64,000 nucleotides of DNA from Gammaproteobacteria bacterium. GTDB taxonomy: Bacteria > Pseudomonadota > Gammaproteobacteria > Pseudomonadales > Azotimanducaceae. A model generated the notes under the pieces. The model was not told the DNA's origin and ran no database searches. It saw only the letters and a program-made list of their open reading frames with translations. The stretch covers positions 70,422-134,421 of the forward strand of contig NYVG01000016.1 in the NCBI GenBank assembly GCA_002684495.1, in the 5' to 3' direction. Position 1 is the stretch's first letter. Each line of letters starts with the position of its first letter. This document shows, piece by piece, positions 26,286 to 35,347 of this stretch. The position numbers and the translations under genes are program-made.

Positions 26286-29200
26286 TCAGTTCACCAGATT
26301 AGGCGTAAGCAGGCGGCGCGCTTCTTTCACACTGACTTGCTTGCGCTCGGCGTAGCTCTGCAGCTGATCTTCATCAATTTTGCCAACGCCAAAATAGCGG
26401 CTCTCCGGATGCGAGAAGTACCACCCGCTGACTGCGGCTGCGGGTGTCATGGCATAACTTTCTGTTAACGCTATATCTGTCCTGGCTGTGGCGTCCAATA
26501 ATTGGAACAAGATTTCTTTCTCACTGTGCTCTGGGCAAGCCGGATATCCCGGAGCAGGTCGTATACCTTGGTAGCGCTCCTTTATCAGCGCTTCTGAATC
26601 AAAGTTTTCGTCTTCCGCATAGCCCCAATATTGTTGCCTCACTCGGGCATGTAGATACTCTGCGAACGCTTCAGCAAGACGATCTGCCAGCGCTTTAACC
26701 ATAATCTGCGTGTAATCATCGTCACCGAACTCAGCAAGGATGGCGTCGATGTTTTTGCCGGCAGTAACCGCAAATCCACCTATATAGTCGGCGATGCCGG
26801 TGGGGGCAACAAAATCTGCCAGACAATAGTTGGGGCTTAAATCGTCTGGCTTAGGCGCTTGTTGGCGTAAGTGGTGTAATTGCGCCAGAGCGTGTGTTCG
26901 GGATTCGTCGGTGAACAGCGAGATATCATCGCTGCCGGATTTATTCGCAGGCCAAAACCCATATACTCCGGCAGCGGCTAGACGCCCGTCCTCTATAAGC
27001 CATTGCAATCGTGACCGCGCGTCTGCAAACAACTGGGTCGCGGCTTCACCAACGACTTCGTCTTCAAGAATTGCCGGGTAGCGTCCTGCCAGTTCCCAAG
27101 TCATAAAAAATGGCGTCCAGTCGATGTAGGGCACCAGCTCTGTAAGGGATGGCGTCACCGTGTGAACACCTAAATTTGTTGGAACTGGCGGCTGATAGCT
27201 CGACCAATTAAGCGCCGCCGCATTCGCTTGGGCATCGCTCAAAGCAAGGAATGCGCGTTTTTCGCGTCGTGCTTCCACGCGATTTCGAATCAATGCATAT
27301 TCCTCGCGAATTTCTTTAGCGTAGGTTTGGTACTGCTGTTCTTCAGCCAGCAGGCTGGCGGTTACGTTCACTGCCCGCGACGCATCAGAAACGTAGACGG
27401 TGGCGCGGTTGTCGTACTCAGGGGCGATTTTTGCAGCAGTATGTGCCTTACTGGTTGTAGCTCCGCCGATTAGCAGCGGTATTTTCAGCCCGCGTCGTTG
27501 CATCTCATTTGCGATATTTACCATTTCGTCTAAGGAGGGCGTAATAAGGCCAGAAAGACCGATGACGTTAGCCTCGCAATCAATGGCGGTTTGAATGATC
27601 ATGTCGGCCGGCACCATCACGCCCAAATCAATGACCTCGTAGTTATTGCATTGCAACACCACGCCAACAATATTTTTGCCGATGTCATGCACATCGCCTT
27701 TTACCGTAGCCAGCACAATTTTGCCTTTGGCGGAGCGTTCTCGGTCCGGATTCCGCCGCTTTTCTTCTTCGATAAATGGCACTAGATGGCCCACGGCCTG
27801 CTTCATGACCCGGGCGCTTTTGACCACTTGGGGCAGAAACATTTTGCCGCTACCGAACAGGTCACCGACAACACCCATGCCATCCATGAGCGGCCCTTCG
27901 ATAACCTCCAACGGGTGGTCAGCCAACTGCCGAGCTTCTTCAGTATCGGCGACGACAAAGTCACCAATGCCTTTGACGAGGGCATGGCTCAGCCGCGCAT
28001 GGACATCGAGTTCGCGCCATGCTTCCTGAGTCTGTTCGCTGGATTTTTTATCTGTGGTATCAACCAGACTTTGTGCCATTTCCAATAGGCGCTCGGTTGC
28101 GTCCTCACGACGATTCAATACCAAGTCTTCGACGGCTTCTAGTAAAGTGCCAGGCAGTTCCTCGTAGATGCCGAGTTGGCCCGCATTGACTATGCCCATG
28201 GTCAAGCCTGCTTGCACGGCGTGATAGAGAAATACTGTGTGAATGGCTTCGCGAACCAGGTTATTACCGCGAAACGCGAAGGATACGTTGCTGAGGCCTC
28301 CGGAGGTACTTGCGCCAGGTAAATTTTGGTGAATCCAGCGTACCGCTTCGATGAAGTCTACGGCGTAATTTCGGTGCTCGTCGATGCCGGTGCCAATGGC
28401 GAAAATATTGGCATCAAAAATAATATCGGTTGCCGGCACGCCGACATGCTCGGTGAGTATCCGGTAGCTGCGTTCGCAGATTTCAACCTTGCGCGCTTGG
28501 GTGTCCGCTTGGCCATCTTCATCGAATGCCATGACGACCATTGCAGCGCCATATTCGACACACTTATTCGCGGCCGCGATAAACGCTTCTTCACCTTCCT
28601 TGAGACTGATGGAGTTGACGATGGCTTTGCCTTGGACACATTTCAGTCCGGCTTCGATGATGTCCCACTTGCTAGAGTCCAGCATGATCGGCACCCGAGA
28701 GATATCCGGCTCGGAGGCGATCAGGTTAAGAAAGTGCACCATCGCCTGCTCGCCATCCAACATGCCTTCGTCCATGTTGATGTCAATAATTTGTGCGCCG
28801 TTTTCGACCTGTTGACGGGCAACGTTCAACGCCTCGTCGAATTTGTTCTCGCGTATAAGGCGTGCAAAGCGTGCGGAGCCTGTGACGTTAGTACGTTCGC
28901 CAACGTTTACAAATAGACTGTCAGACTGCAATCTCAAGGGCTCTAATCCAGATAATTTCAGCCAGCCAGCTTCGTCGTCTGCCGGTGTCGTTACTGATTC
29001 TGGGAGCTCTCGCGGAGAGAACTGTGCCATGGTTTGGGCTATAGCGCTGATGTGCTCGGGGGTTGTTCCACAACAGCCGCCGATTATATTCAGCCAACCG
29101 GCTTCGGCGTATTCCCGGACAATATCGGCCATCTGCTCGGCGGTTTGCGTGTATTCACCGAAGGCGTCCGGTAACCCAGCGTTGGGATGCACGCTGACGC

Positions 29201-30050
29201 CGGTTGAGCATAATTTTGAGAGCTCAGCCACATACGGCCGCAGTTGCTCAGCGCCGAGTGCGCAGTTTAAACCGACTGCGAGGGGCTTGGCGTGTTCTAT
29301 GGAATAAAGAAAGGCTTCGCAGGTTTGACCGGATAACGTGCGGCCGCTGGCGTCGGTTATCGTGCCCGAGATGATCAGGGGCAACTCCTCTTCGAGTGCT
29401 TTATTGACCTGATTTGCCGCATAGATGGCTGCTTTTGCGTTTAGTGTGTCGAATATTGTTTCGATTAATAATATGTCAGCACCGCCGGCTATCAGGCCCT
29501 GCATTGCCTCGGTATACGCAGCCACTAATTCGTCAAAACTGATGTTCCGATATCCAGGTTGGTTAACATCTGGGGACAAGCTGGCGGTGCGATTGGTGGG
29601 TCCAACGCTGCCCGCAACAAAGCGTGGTTTAGCCTCGTTGCTGAATTCATTGGCAACACGTTTAGCTATTTCAGCCGACGCCTTGTTGATTTCAAAACAG
29701 ATGTTTTCGGTGCCAAAGTCAGCCTGGGCTATTGTGGTGGCGTTGAATGTGTTGGTGCAGATAATATCGCTGCCTGCCAGAAGGTAGTTGCGATGTACCT
29801 CTTCGACAACGTCTGGGCGGGTTAAGCACAAGATATCGTGATTGCCCTGTAACGGCAGATTATGCTCAGCAAAGCGCTCGCCACGGTAAGCATCCTCTTC
29901 AAGCTTGTAGCCTTGGAAGGCAGTGCCGTAGGCACCGTCCAACAGCAAGATGCGCTGCTCCATGAGCTCCTGCAATTTCGACAACTTTGATTGGTTGGGA
30001 TCGGTGGGCTGGGCTGCGGTGGCGGTTGCGCCGGGCATAGGGGTTCTCAT
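26286..30050 (-). CDS. metH: Cobalamin-dependent methionine synthase
   Basis: A 1254-aa modular enzyme that moves a methyl group from 5-methyltetrahydrofolate to homocysteine through B12. Domains in order are: homocysteine-binding with zinc Cys residues ([10 protein letters not shown] and [11 protein letters not shown], within ~1-350); pterin-binding ([13 protein letters not shown] onward); the B12 cap and binding domains with [12 protein letters not shown], whose His is the lower cobalt ligand; and the AdoMet-binding reactivation domain, with [15 protein letters not shown] near the end. It is slightly longer than E. coli MetH (1227), mostly through an N-terminal extension. The start could also be the ATG at 30038. 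There is no room for a full cobalamin riboswitch upstream (171 bases to nfuA). Confidence 0.96.
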   Translation of the reverse strand: MRTPMPGATATAAQPTDPNQSKLSKLQELMEQRILLLDGAYGTAFQGYKLEEDAYRGERFAEHNLPLQGNHDILCLTRPDVVEEVHRNYLLAGSDIICTNTFNATTIAQADFGTENICFEINKASAEIAKRVANEFSNEAKPRFVAGSVGPTNRTASLSPDVNQPGYRNISFDELVAAYTEAMQGLIAGGADILLIETIFDTLNAKAAIYAANQVNKALEEELPLIISGTITDASGRTLSGQTCEAFLYSIEHAKPLAVGLNCALGAEQLRPYVAELSKLCSTGVSVHPNAGLPDAFGEYTQTAEQMADIVREYAEAGWLNIIGGCCGTTPEHISAIAQTMAQFSPRELPESVTTPADDEAGWLKLSGLEPLRLQSDSLFVNVGERTNVTGSARFARLIRENKFDEALNVARQQVENGAQIIDINMDEGMLDGEQAMVHFLNLIASEPDISRVPIMLDSSKWDIIEAGLKCVQGKAIVNSISLKEGEEAFIAAANKCVEYGAAMVVMAFDEDGQADTQARKVEICERSYRILTEHVGVPATDIIFDANIFAIGTGIDEHRNYAVDFIEAVRWIHQNLPGASTSGGLSNVSFAFRGNNLVREAIHTVFLYHAVQAGLTMGIVNAGQLGIYEELPGTLLEAVEDLVLNRREDATERLLEMAQSLVDTTDKKSSEQTQEAWRELDVHARLSHALVKGIGDFVVADTEEARQLADHPLEVIEGPLMDGMGVVGDLFGSGKMFLPQVVKSARVMKQAVGHLVPFIEEEKRRNPDRERSAKGKIVLATVKGDVHDIGKNIVGVVLQCNNYEVIDLGVMVPADMIIQTAIDCEANVIGLSGLITPSLDEMVNIANEMQRRGLKIPLLIGGATTSKAHTAAKIAPEYDNRATVYVSDASRAVNVTASLLAEEQQYQTYAKEIREEYALIRNRVEARREKRAFLALSDAQANAAALNWSSYQPPVPTNLGVHTVTPSLTELVPYIDWTPFFMTWELAGRYPAILEDEVVGEAATQLFADARSRLQWLIEDGRLAAAGVYGFWPANKSGSDDISLFTDESRTHALAQLHHLRQQAPKPDDLSPNYCLADFVAPTGIADYIGGFAVTAGKNIDAILAEFGDDDYTQIMVKALADRLAEAFAEYLHARVRQQYWGYAEDENFDSEALIKERYQGIRPAPGYPACPEHSEKEILFQLLDATARTDIALTESYAMTPAAAVSGWYFSHPESRYFGVGKIDEDQLQSYAERKQVSVKEARRLLTPNLVN

Positions 30051-30221
30051 TGATAATCAGGGCTCAGCCTAACGAAGCCTTCGGCGCGGAACAATTGAAC
30101 GAGTTAGACGCTTCTTTGAGCAAAACTAATAGTCATTTACCTGACCCGCAGGCTCGGGTATATACTGCGCACTCACAGACGCGCACCAAGCGTCAAATTT
30201 ATAAGAGTAAATGCAGTCAAA

Positions 30222-30803
30222 ATGATCAACATATCATCTAGTGCCCAAACCTATCTGCAAGGACTGTTGGCGAAGCAAGAAGACGCCGATGTCGCAATCC
30301 GCATCTTCGTGGCCCAACCTGGCACGCCCCAGGCTGAGACCTGTATAGCGTATTGTCGGCCTGGTGAAGAGCAGGAAGGCGATATTGCGGTGGAATACGA
30401 CGGCTTTCGGGCCTGGTTTGAGGGTCGGAGCGAGCCGTACCTGGAAGACGCTGAAGTAGACTATCAAGAAGACCAGATGGGTGGCCAATTGACCATTAAG
30501 GCGCCTAATGCACGGGTACCAAAGGTTGGCCCGGATGCGCCTATTGAGGATCGCATCAACTATGTTCTGTACAACGAAATAAACCCGGGTTTAGCCGCTC
30601 ATGGTGGTGTGGTCTCATTAGTCGAGGTCACAGCACAAAATCAGGCAGTCTTGCAGTTTGGCGGTGGTTGCCAGGGCTGCTCGGCGGTAGACATCACGCT
30701 GAAAAGCAGCGTTGAGGGTACGTTATTGGAACAGGTGCCTGAGCTCAGCGGCGTAGTGGACCATACGGACCACTCAATCACTGAAAACGCATACTACAGT
30801 TAG
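30222..30803 (+). CDS. nfuA: Fe-S biogenesis protein NfuA
   Basis: A 193-aa Fe-S carrier that passes 4Fe-4S clusters to apo-proteins. A degenerate A-type-like N-terminal domain (~1-95) is followed by a NifU-like domain with the cluster motif [11 protein letters not shown] (C-x2-C). It is divergent from metH, with a shared 171-base spacer containing a TATACT at 30161-30166 as a possible -10. It is convergent with the DAHP synthase gene, 8 bases apart. Adjacency to metH recalls pseudomonads. Confidence 0.95.
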   Translation: MINISSSAQTYLQGLLAKQEDADVAIRIFVAQPGTPQAETCIAYCRPGEEQEGDIAVEYDGFRAWFEGRSEPYLEDAEVDYQEDQMGGQLTIKAPNARVPKVGPDAPIEDRINYVLYNEINPGLAAHGGVVSLVEVTAQNQAVLQFGGGCQGCSAVDITLKSSVEGTLLEQVPELSGVVDHTDHSITENAYYS

Positions 30804-30811
30804 CCGCCGGA

Positions 30812-31867
30812 TTATCGGAAACGAACGCTAAGCTGGCTATGTAAACCACGCAGCATCGTCTCTGTTTCAGCCCAGCCCACGCATGCATCGGTAATAGACA
30901 CACCGTAAGCTAGGTCAGCACCGTTACCGATACTCTGATTGCCAGAATGCAAATGGCTCTCAATCATCACTCCGGTGATCGCGTTATTGCCGCCAGCGAT
31001 TTGCTTCGCTACCGACTCCAAGACAACGGGCTGGTTGCGGTAGTCCTTGTTGGAGTTGGCGTGGGAGCAATCCACCATGATCGAAGAATTAAGGCCGCCA
31101 GAGTTGAGACGGCGCTCGCATTCGTCGATATTGGCCGCGTCGTAATTCGGGCCGTTTGCGCCGCCGCGTAGCACAATATGTGCGAACGCATTACCGCGTG
31201 TGTGGACGACGCTGACCTGGCCGTCAGTGCTGATGCCGAGAAATCGATGAGGTTGAGCCACCGACTGCAACGCGTTGATCGCAACGTCTAATGACCCATC
31301 GGTGCCATTTTTGAAACCTACCGCACAACTCAGGCCCGAAGCCATTTCTCGGTGGGTTTGGGATTCAGTAGTGCGCGCACCAATAGCACTCCAGGAAAAT
31401 AACTCTTGCAGGTACTGGGGTGTGATTGGGTCCAACGCCTCGGTCGCTAAGGGTAGGCCCAATGCGGCAATATCCAGCAATAACTCGCGGGCGATATGTA
31501 GGCCTTCATTGACTTTAAAGCTGTCATCCAGGAAGGGATCATTGATTAAACCTTTCCAGCCGACGGTGCTACGTGGTTTTTCGAAATAGCTGCGCATAAC
31601 GAGAAGCAGTCGGTCGTCAAGTTGCTCGGCGAGGAGCTTCAGGCGCTTGGCATACTCTAAGGCACTGCTTGGGTCATGAATTGAACATGGTCCAACCACA
31701 ACGAGTAAGCGCTTATCGGTTTTTTCGACGATTTCACGAACGCTGTCCCGATGCTGGTTTACCTGCTCGCGTACGGTCTCCGGTACCGGTAAGCGACGTT
31801 TTAGCTGTTCGGGTGTAATTAACACTTCATGGGACTCAACGTTTAAGTTTTCTAACTGCACTGGCAT
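30812..31867 (-). CDS. aroG: 3-deoxy-7-phosphoheptulonate (DAHP) synthase, class I
   Basis: A 351-aa enzyme of the AroF/G/H family that condenses phosphoenolpyruvate and erythrose 4-phosphate, the first step of the shikimate pathway. Family segments include VVVGPCSIHDP, YFEKPRSTVGWKGL, GARTTESQTHRE and IMVDCSHANSNKD, covering substrate and metal sites. The isozyme type (Tyr-, Phe- or Trp-sensitive) cannot be decided, so the symbol is generic. GAGGAG lies directly before ATG 31867. Expression is probably controlled by the attenuator and aromatic leader peptide at 31914-32093. Confidence 0.93.
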   Translation of the reverse strand: MPVQLENLNVESHEVLITPEQLKRRLPVPETVREQVNQHRDSVREIVEKTDKRLLVVVGPCSIHDPSSALEYAKRLKLLAEQLDDRLLLVMRSYFEKPRSTVGWKGLINDPFLDDSFKVNEGLHIARELLLDIAALGLPLATEALDPITPQYLQELFSWSAIGARTTESQTHREMASGLSCAVGFKNGTDGSLDVAINALQSVAQPHRFLGISTDGQVSVVHTRGNAFAHIVLRGGANGPNYDAANIDECERRLNSGGLNSSIMVDCSHANSNKDYRNQPVVLESVAKQIAGGNNAITGVMIESHLHSGNQSIGNGADLAYGVSITDACVGWAETETMLRGLHSQLSVRFR

Positions 31868-31913
31868 CTCCTCTTGGTCCTGCTCAGCATTGGGTCAACG
31901 ACATTTGGGGCAT

Positions 31914-31946
31914 AAAAAAACCCCGCTCGACGTCTGCCTTGCGGGG
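31914..31946 (-). terminator. Intrinsic terminator of the aro attenuator
   Basis: Read on the minus strand, CCCCGC (31941-31946) pairs with GCGGGG (31921-31926) and is followed by seven T residues (31914-31920), 47 bases before the DAHP synthase ATG. A terminator placed inside a 5' leader implies attenuation rather than simple termination. Confidence 0.85.
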
Positions 31947-31987
31947 TTCAGCGAAGGCAGGAGGCTGCCTTCATATAATTAGGAAGG
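31921..31987 (-). promoter_or_regulatory. Mutually exclusive attenuator stems before DAHP synthase
   Basis: On the minus strand, in order: CCTTC (31983-31987), GAAGGCAG (31965-31972), CTGCCTT (31954-31960), CCCCGC, AAGGCAG (31934-31940), GCGGGG. CTGCCTT can pair perfectly with either copy of AAGGCAG. Pairing with the first leaves the terminator free to form; pairing with the second encloses CCCCGC and prevents it. CCTTC can in turn sequester the first copy. This is the standard pause, antiterminator and terminator logic of ribosome-mediated attenuation. Confidence 0.7.
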
Positions 31988-31991
31988 TCAG

Positions 31992-32093
31992 CTAGTCGCT
32001 AACAAAAAATCGGTAGCCCTGCCAAGAAACAACGGCGCCAGCACAAAAACTTGCGCGCTCGGAGCCGAAGATTAGGTGGATTGCATATCTCAT
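31992..32093 (-). CDS. Aromatic-rich leader peptide of the DAHP synthase attenuator, 33 aa
   Basis: A 33-codon ORF from ATG 32093 to TAG 31992. Its end reads SWQGYRFFVSD, placing Trp24, Tyr27, Phe29 and Phe30 within seven codons, about 20 bases before the first attenuator stem. Ribosome stalling here would report shortage of Trp, Tyr or Phe, the three end products of the pathway. ATG 32093 is the only possible start, since a TGA lies two codons upstream and no other ATG, GTG or TTG is in frame. The weak point is the lack of a ribosome site; the predicted transcript start lies only a few bases before it. Confidence 0.6.
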   Translation of the reverse strand: MRYAIHLIFGSERASFCAGAVVSWQGYRFFVSD

Positions 32094-32101
32094 GCGTCAG
32101 G

Positions 32102-32129
32102 ATAGTAAAGCACTTTAAGTAAAAAGCAA
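32102..32129 (-). promoter_or_regulatory. Candidate promoter of the aro leader transcript
   Basis: On the minus strand, TTGCTT (32124-32129) and TACTAT (32102-32107) are 16 bases apart. The -35 box lies inside the last unit of the 20-bp repeat array, so anything bound to the repeats would affect this promoter. The predicted transcript would start at about 32095. Confidence 0.4.
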
Positions 32130-32198
32130 TTTACTTAGGTAAAAAGCTATTTACTTACGCAAAAAGCAATTTACTTAAGTAAAAAGCAAATTACTTAG
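32112..32198. repeat. Tandem array of a 20-bp palindrome-containing repeat
   Basis: Four and a half units of about 20 bp with consensus TTACTTAAGTAAAAAGCAAT. The core TTACTTAAGTAA is a palindrome. Units begin near 32112 (first bases diverged), 32131, 32151 and 32171, with a partial TTACTTAG at 32191. Units differ by one to three bases. The array fills the spacer between the addA stop codon and the aro leader. The 20-bp period is close to two helical turns, so the palindromes face the same side of the helix, as in a multi-site operator. Confidence 0.85.
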
Positions 32199-32203
32199 TT
32201 GAC

Positions 32204-35200
32204 TCAAAGTTCATGCAGTTCCCCGAGCCCGGTAAAGTACAGTGCAATATGGACGGGTTTAGGGTTGTCAGCAAACAGGCGGTCTATTAGTGCACGGTAA
32301 CGCAATAATTGTGGCCTATAGCGATCCCTTTGCTCTTGCAAAAATTGCTCTTGCAAAAATTGCTCTTGAAAAGATTGCTCTTGGGGCGCGCTTGCAGGCA
32401 TGGCGGTTTTGTAGTCAACAATCCAACGTTGCTCTGCGCTTTCGAAAAAACGATCGAGCACTGCATTTTGCAATTGGCCGCTGGCGTCCACGCCGCTGAT
32501 GGCCCACTCGCAGCGAGCCTCTGGATGGTCAGCCAGCACCCATTGCCCGTCGTCATCGGCGAGCATTCTAGCGATATGCTGTTCAGCAGTTGCAATAAGT
32601 AGTGGTAATTGAGCCGGCTCGATATCCTGCTCTGCGGCCCAGACGCCTATACGATCAGTCAATGCCCCGGCGCTTTGGCGCTGGGTGCTGCCAATCCAAG
32701 CCAGTGCTTTGTGCACCAGATGGCCCAAGGCCACCTCGAAACGACCGCCGATCAGATCTTCACTTATGTTGAGAGTATCTGCGCTGACGTCGGCTTTGCT
32801 GTCCGTTGGCGGCCGCCATTGATAATCGGCGGGTAATGCAGTCAATAACGGCGGGGCCGAATTCTGCGGTGGCGGCGCGCTGATTTGCGACTCTACCGCC
32901 GTAGCTTGGTGCTTGATCCATCCCGCCATATCCCGAGCTTTATCGATGTCGTCTGTCTGATAGCTCAGCCATAAGCTATTGCGTGCACGAGTACATGCGA
33001 CATAGAGCAGGCGTTTGCGTTCGTTAGCAGCACGGATTTTCTCTTCGTAGTGCAGCCATGCGTGAATTGGGTCCTCCTTCGCGCCAATTAATAGACTGCT
33101 TTCACCCCGTTGCCACAGCATAAGTGGCGCTTGATCATGGCGAGTGCCGCGCTGCAGGAACGGTACGATGACGTGATCAAACTCTAACCCCTTAGATTTA
33201 TGAATGGTCATTACTTCGACCTGCTCTGTGCCGGTACGATTAGCAAATAACCGCGCAACACCGCGCTCGAGGGAAGGCAGGTGGTAGGCGTCGCGTCCAA
33301 GTTCCTCGACCAGCTCGAACCAGTGCAGAGCATGCTCGCACGCTACCTCGTCATAAGCATTAAGGCCACCTAGTCGCAGCCATAGACCCTCAATGATTTC
33401 GCGTAATGGAAATTCATAGAGATGGCGTTTAGCCCAATCCAGACCCTTGGTGAAACGCTCCAGTGCGGGAAGCCGGTGTTGTAGCGCCGGCAGTTCTATG
33501 ACGAAATTTTCCACATCGTTAAGCAGCTGCAGCTCGCTAAGTCGTAAGCCAACGAGAGGGCTGCGTAAGATGCTGAACCACGCGAGTTTGTTCTCAGGAT
33601 TTTGCAGAATTCGATGCGCGTTCATAAGATCCTGAATGACCGGAACCTCGGCCAGTAGGTCGATGTCCGTTGACCGCCATGGAATACCGGCGGCGCTCAA
33701 TTCGCTAACCAGTGGCAAAAGGTGGCTGCGCGAGCGGCATAGAATGCCAACACTGCCATCACCGATATTGCGCAGGTGCGCGACGATGCCCCGTATCTCT
33801 TGATTGCCATCAACGTAGGCATTGCAGACTACGGGGTCGTGCATTGGCCTTGCCGTGCTGGCGGCTTGGGATTGGGCAAAGTTCACGGCGCCGAGGCGCG
33901 GATTGCCGTGCGGTGGCAGCAGACTACGGAATAGATCATTGCACCAACTCACCAAATCGGGCACCGAGCGAAAATTGGCGACTAGATCAAGGGCCTCAAG
34001 CGGCAGGCCGGCTAGGCCTTGGGCTCGACACTTAGCGAATAGTGATACATCAGCGTCGCGAAAACGATAGATAGATTGCATTGGATCGCCAACAGCGAAA
34101 AAAGTGTTGTTGTCGTCCGCCTGCCAACCCTCAGTGAGCAATTTAAAAAAGTGCATCTGGCTGTGGGAGGTGTCTTGAAATTCGTCAACGAGCAAATGGC
34201 AGATTCTGTAGTCGAAGTGCAGTGCTAGGTCCGTCGGCCCGGATTCATCTCGTAGGCCGGCGCTGGCGCGCAGTTGTAACTCGGTGAAGTCGATTGCGCC
34301 CTCGCTAACAAATACGTTGTTCAGAGCGATTGCGCTGAGGGCTAGGCAAATACTCATGGTGGTAAGGGTTTGCGATTGTGCCTCCGTCGCTTGTGCGGGG
34401 GGTAGATGCTTTATGTGTCTGAAATGCTCTGCTGCGGATGTTGCTGCCAGCTCCGGTAGCCAAGCTTTGACCTCGTCGCGTAGATTTTTGTCGGCAAACG
34501 CCGGGTGGGTGCGACGATCGACGGTTTTACGCAGACTATTTTGCGAGGTCAGTAATAACGGTGCTACGGCACTCAGAGCTAGGTCAAAGGTTTCAGGATC
34601 CGTTTCGGGAAAAAGGGCTGCATAAATAGACTCAATTCTGTGTTGGTCCCTAGCCGATAAACTTTCCTTTGCAGCCTCCAGAACCTGAGCGCGTAATTCA
34701 GTTAAGGCATGTTGCAGTACGCTTTGCATCTCTTCTGATGCCCCGGCAGTTTGCAGTGCCAGTTGGTTGTTGATATCCAGCCACTGGTCACGGCGAGCCA
34801 GCATATTGTTCAGTAGGGTAATTGCGTTGGCGGCATTGTTATTCAGAAACGCTAAAAATTCGGCAATCACGGGCGCTGTAGCCGCGCCGTTTGTGAGTTG
34901 TTGTAGTAATGCCTCGCTGGCCTGCTGATACAAATGATCGGCTGATTCTAATAATGTCAGGCCCGTAACACTGCTCTGTTTCGGAATTCTGGTAGCCAGT
35001 TCCATTGCAAAACTGTCAATGGTTTGTACTTTCAGTCGATTAGGGTTCAGGCGCAGTCCCCAGCCTGCTTCGGCATCGCGTCGGCGAATCCTCATGGCGA
35101 TAGGACTATCGGTTTCCAATGCACTGAGAATGCGCTGTTTCATCTCAGTGGCGGCCTTGCGTGTAAAGGTAATCGCGAGGATTTCCTCTGGCCGACTAAC

Positions 35201-35347
35201 TCGCTCCAGTAGGTTCAAATAGCGTTGTACCAGCAGGGTAGTCTTGCCTGAGCCAGCAGGCGCCTGAACGATACACGAGCGACTGGGGTCCATGGCTTTG
35301 GCGCGAGCAGACTGATCCACAGGTGGCGATAGATCAGTCGAATTCAT
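32204..35347 (-). CDS. addA: AddA-like UvrD-family helicase/nuclease for double-strand break repair
   Basis: A ~1047-aa superfamily 1 helicase with a C-terminal RecB-like nuclease. Walker A is APAGSGKTT (residues ~29-37), motif II is LVDEFQDTSHSQ, motif V MTIHKSKGLEFDHV, and the nuclease motif is WIVDYKTA. With the next gene it resembles AddAB, which processes DNA ends for RecA and replaces RecBCD in many bacteria. ATG 35347 is chosen: ACGAGG precedes it and it overlaps the end of addB by 14 bases, implying coupling. Near the C-terminus a 15-bp repeat encodes repeated Q-E-Q-F-L units. Confidence 0.85.
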   Translation of the reverse strand: MNSTDLSPPVDQSARAKAMDPSRSCIVQAPAGSGKTTLLVQRYLNLLERVSRPEEILAITFTRKAATEMKQRILSALETDSPIAMRIRRRDAEAGWGLRLNPNRLKVQTIDSFAMELATRIPKQSSVTGLTLLESADHLYQQASEALLQQLTNGAATAPVIAEFLAFLNNNAANAITLLNNMLARRDQWLDINNQLALQTAGASEEMQSVLQHALTELRAQVLEAAKESLSARDQHRIESIYAALFPETDPETFDLALSAVAPLLLTSQNSLRKTVDRRTHPAFADKNLRDEVKAWLPELAATSAAEHFRHIKHLPPAQATEAQSQTLTTMSICLALSAIALNNVFVSEGAIDFTELQLRASAGLRDESGPTDLALHFDYRICHLLVDEFQDTSHSQMHFFKLLTEGWQADDNNTFFAVGDPMQSIYRFRDADVSLFAKCRAQGLAGLPLEALDLVANFRSVPDLVSWCNDLFRSLLPPHGNPRLGAVNFAQSQAASTARPMHDPVVCNAYVDGNQEIRGIVAHLRNIGDGSVGILCRSRSHLLPLVSELSAAGIPWRSTDIDLLAEVPVIQDLMNAHRILQNPENKLAWFSILRSPLVGLRLSELQLLNDVENFVIELPALQHRLPALERFTKGLDWAKRHLYEFPLREIIEGLWLRLGGLNAYDEVACEHALHWFELVEELGRDAYHLPSLERGVARLFANRTGTEQVEVMTIHKSKGLEFDHVIVPFLQRGTRHDQAPLMLWQRGESSLLIGAKEDPIHAWLHYEEKIRAANERKRLLYVACTRARNSLWLSYQTDDIDKARDMAGWIKHQATAVESQISAPPPQNSAPPLLTALPADYQWRPPTDSKADVSADTLNISEDLIGGRFEVALGHLVHKALAWIGSTQRQSAGALTDRIGVWAAEQDIEPAQLPLLIATAEQHIARMLADDDGQWVLADHPEARCEWAISGVDASGQLQNAVLDRFFESAEQRWIVDYKTAMPASAPQEQSFQEQFLQEQFLQEQRDRYRPQLLRYRALIDRLFADNPKPVHIALYFTGLGELHEL
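32328..32379. repeat. 15-bp coding repeat in the AddA nuclease domain
   Basis: CTCTTGCAAAAATTG occurs twice in tandem, with a third diverged copy (CTCTTGAAAAGATTG) and a partial fourth. On the minus strand these encode QEQFL, QEQFL and QEQSF. The period is a multiple of three, so changes in copy number keep the frame. It lies between the DYK nuclease motif and the RYRPQLLRY segment. Confidence 0.8.

Noticed and set aside
28326-28916. 196-codon plus-strand frame opposite metH
   Set aside because: Shadow of the conserved methionine synthase; no start signals.
30051-30221. Possible cobalamin riboswitch before metH
   Set aside because: The spacer is only 171 bases, shared with divergent nfuA, and no B12-box-like sequence was seen.
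30050-30241. 63-codon plus-strand frame between metH and nfuA
   Set aside because: It overlaps the nfuA start and is polar without any motif; the region is better explained as a divergent promoter spacer.
32112-32198. CRISPR-like array
   Set aside because: The 20-bp units are contiguous with no unique spacers, and no cas genes are present.
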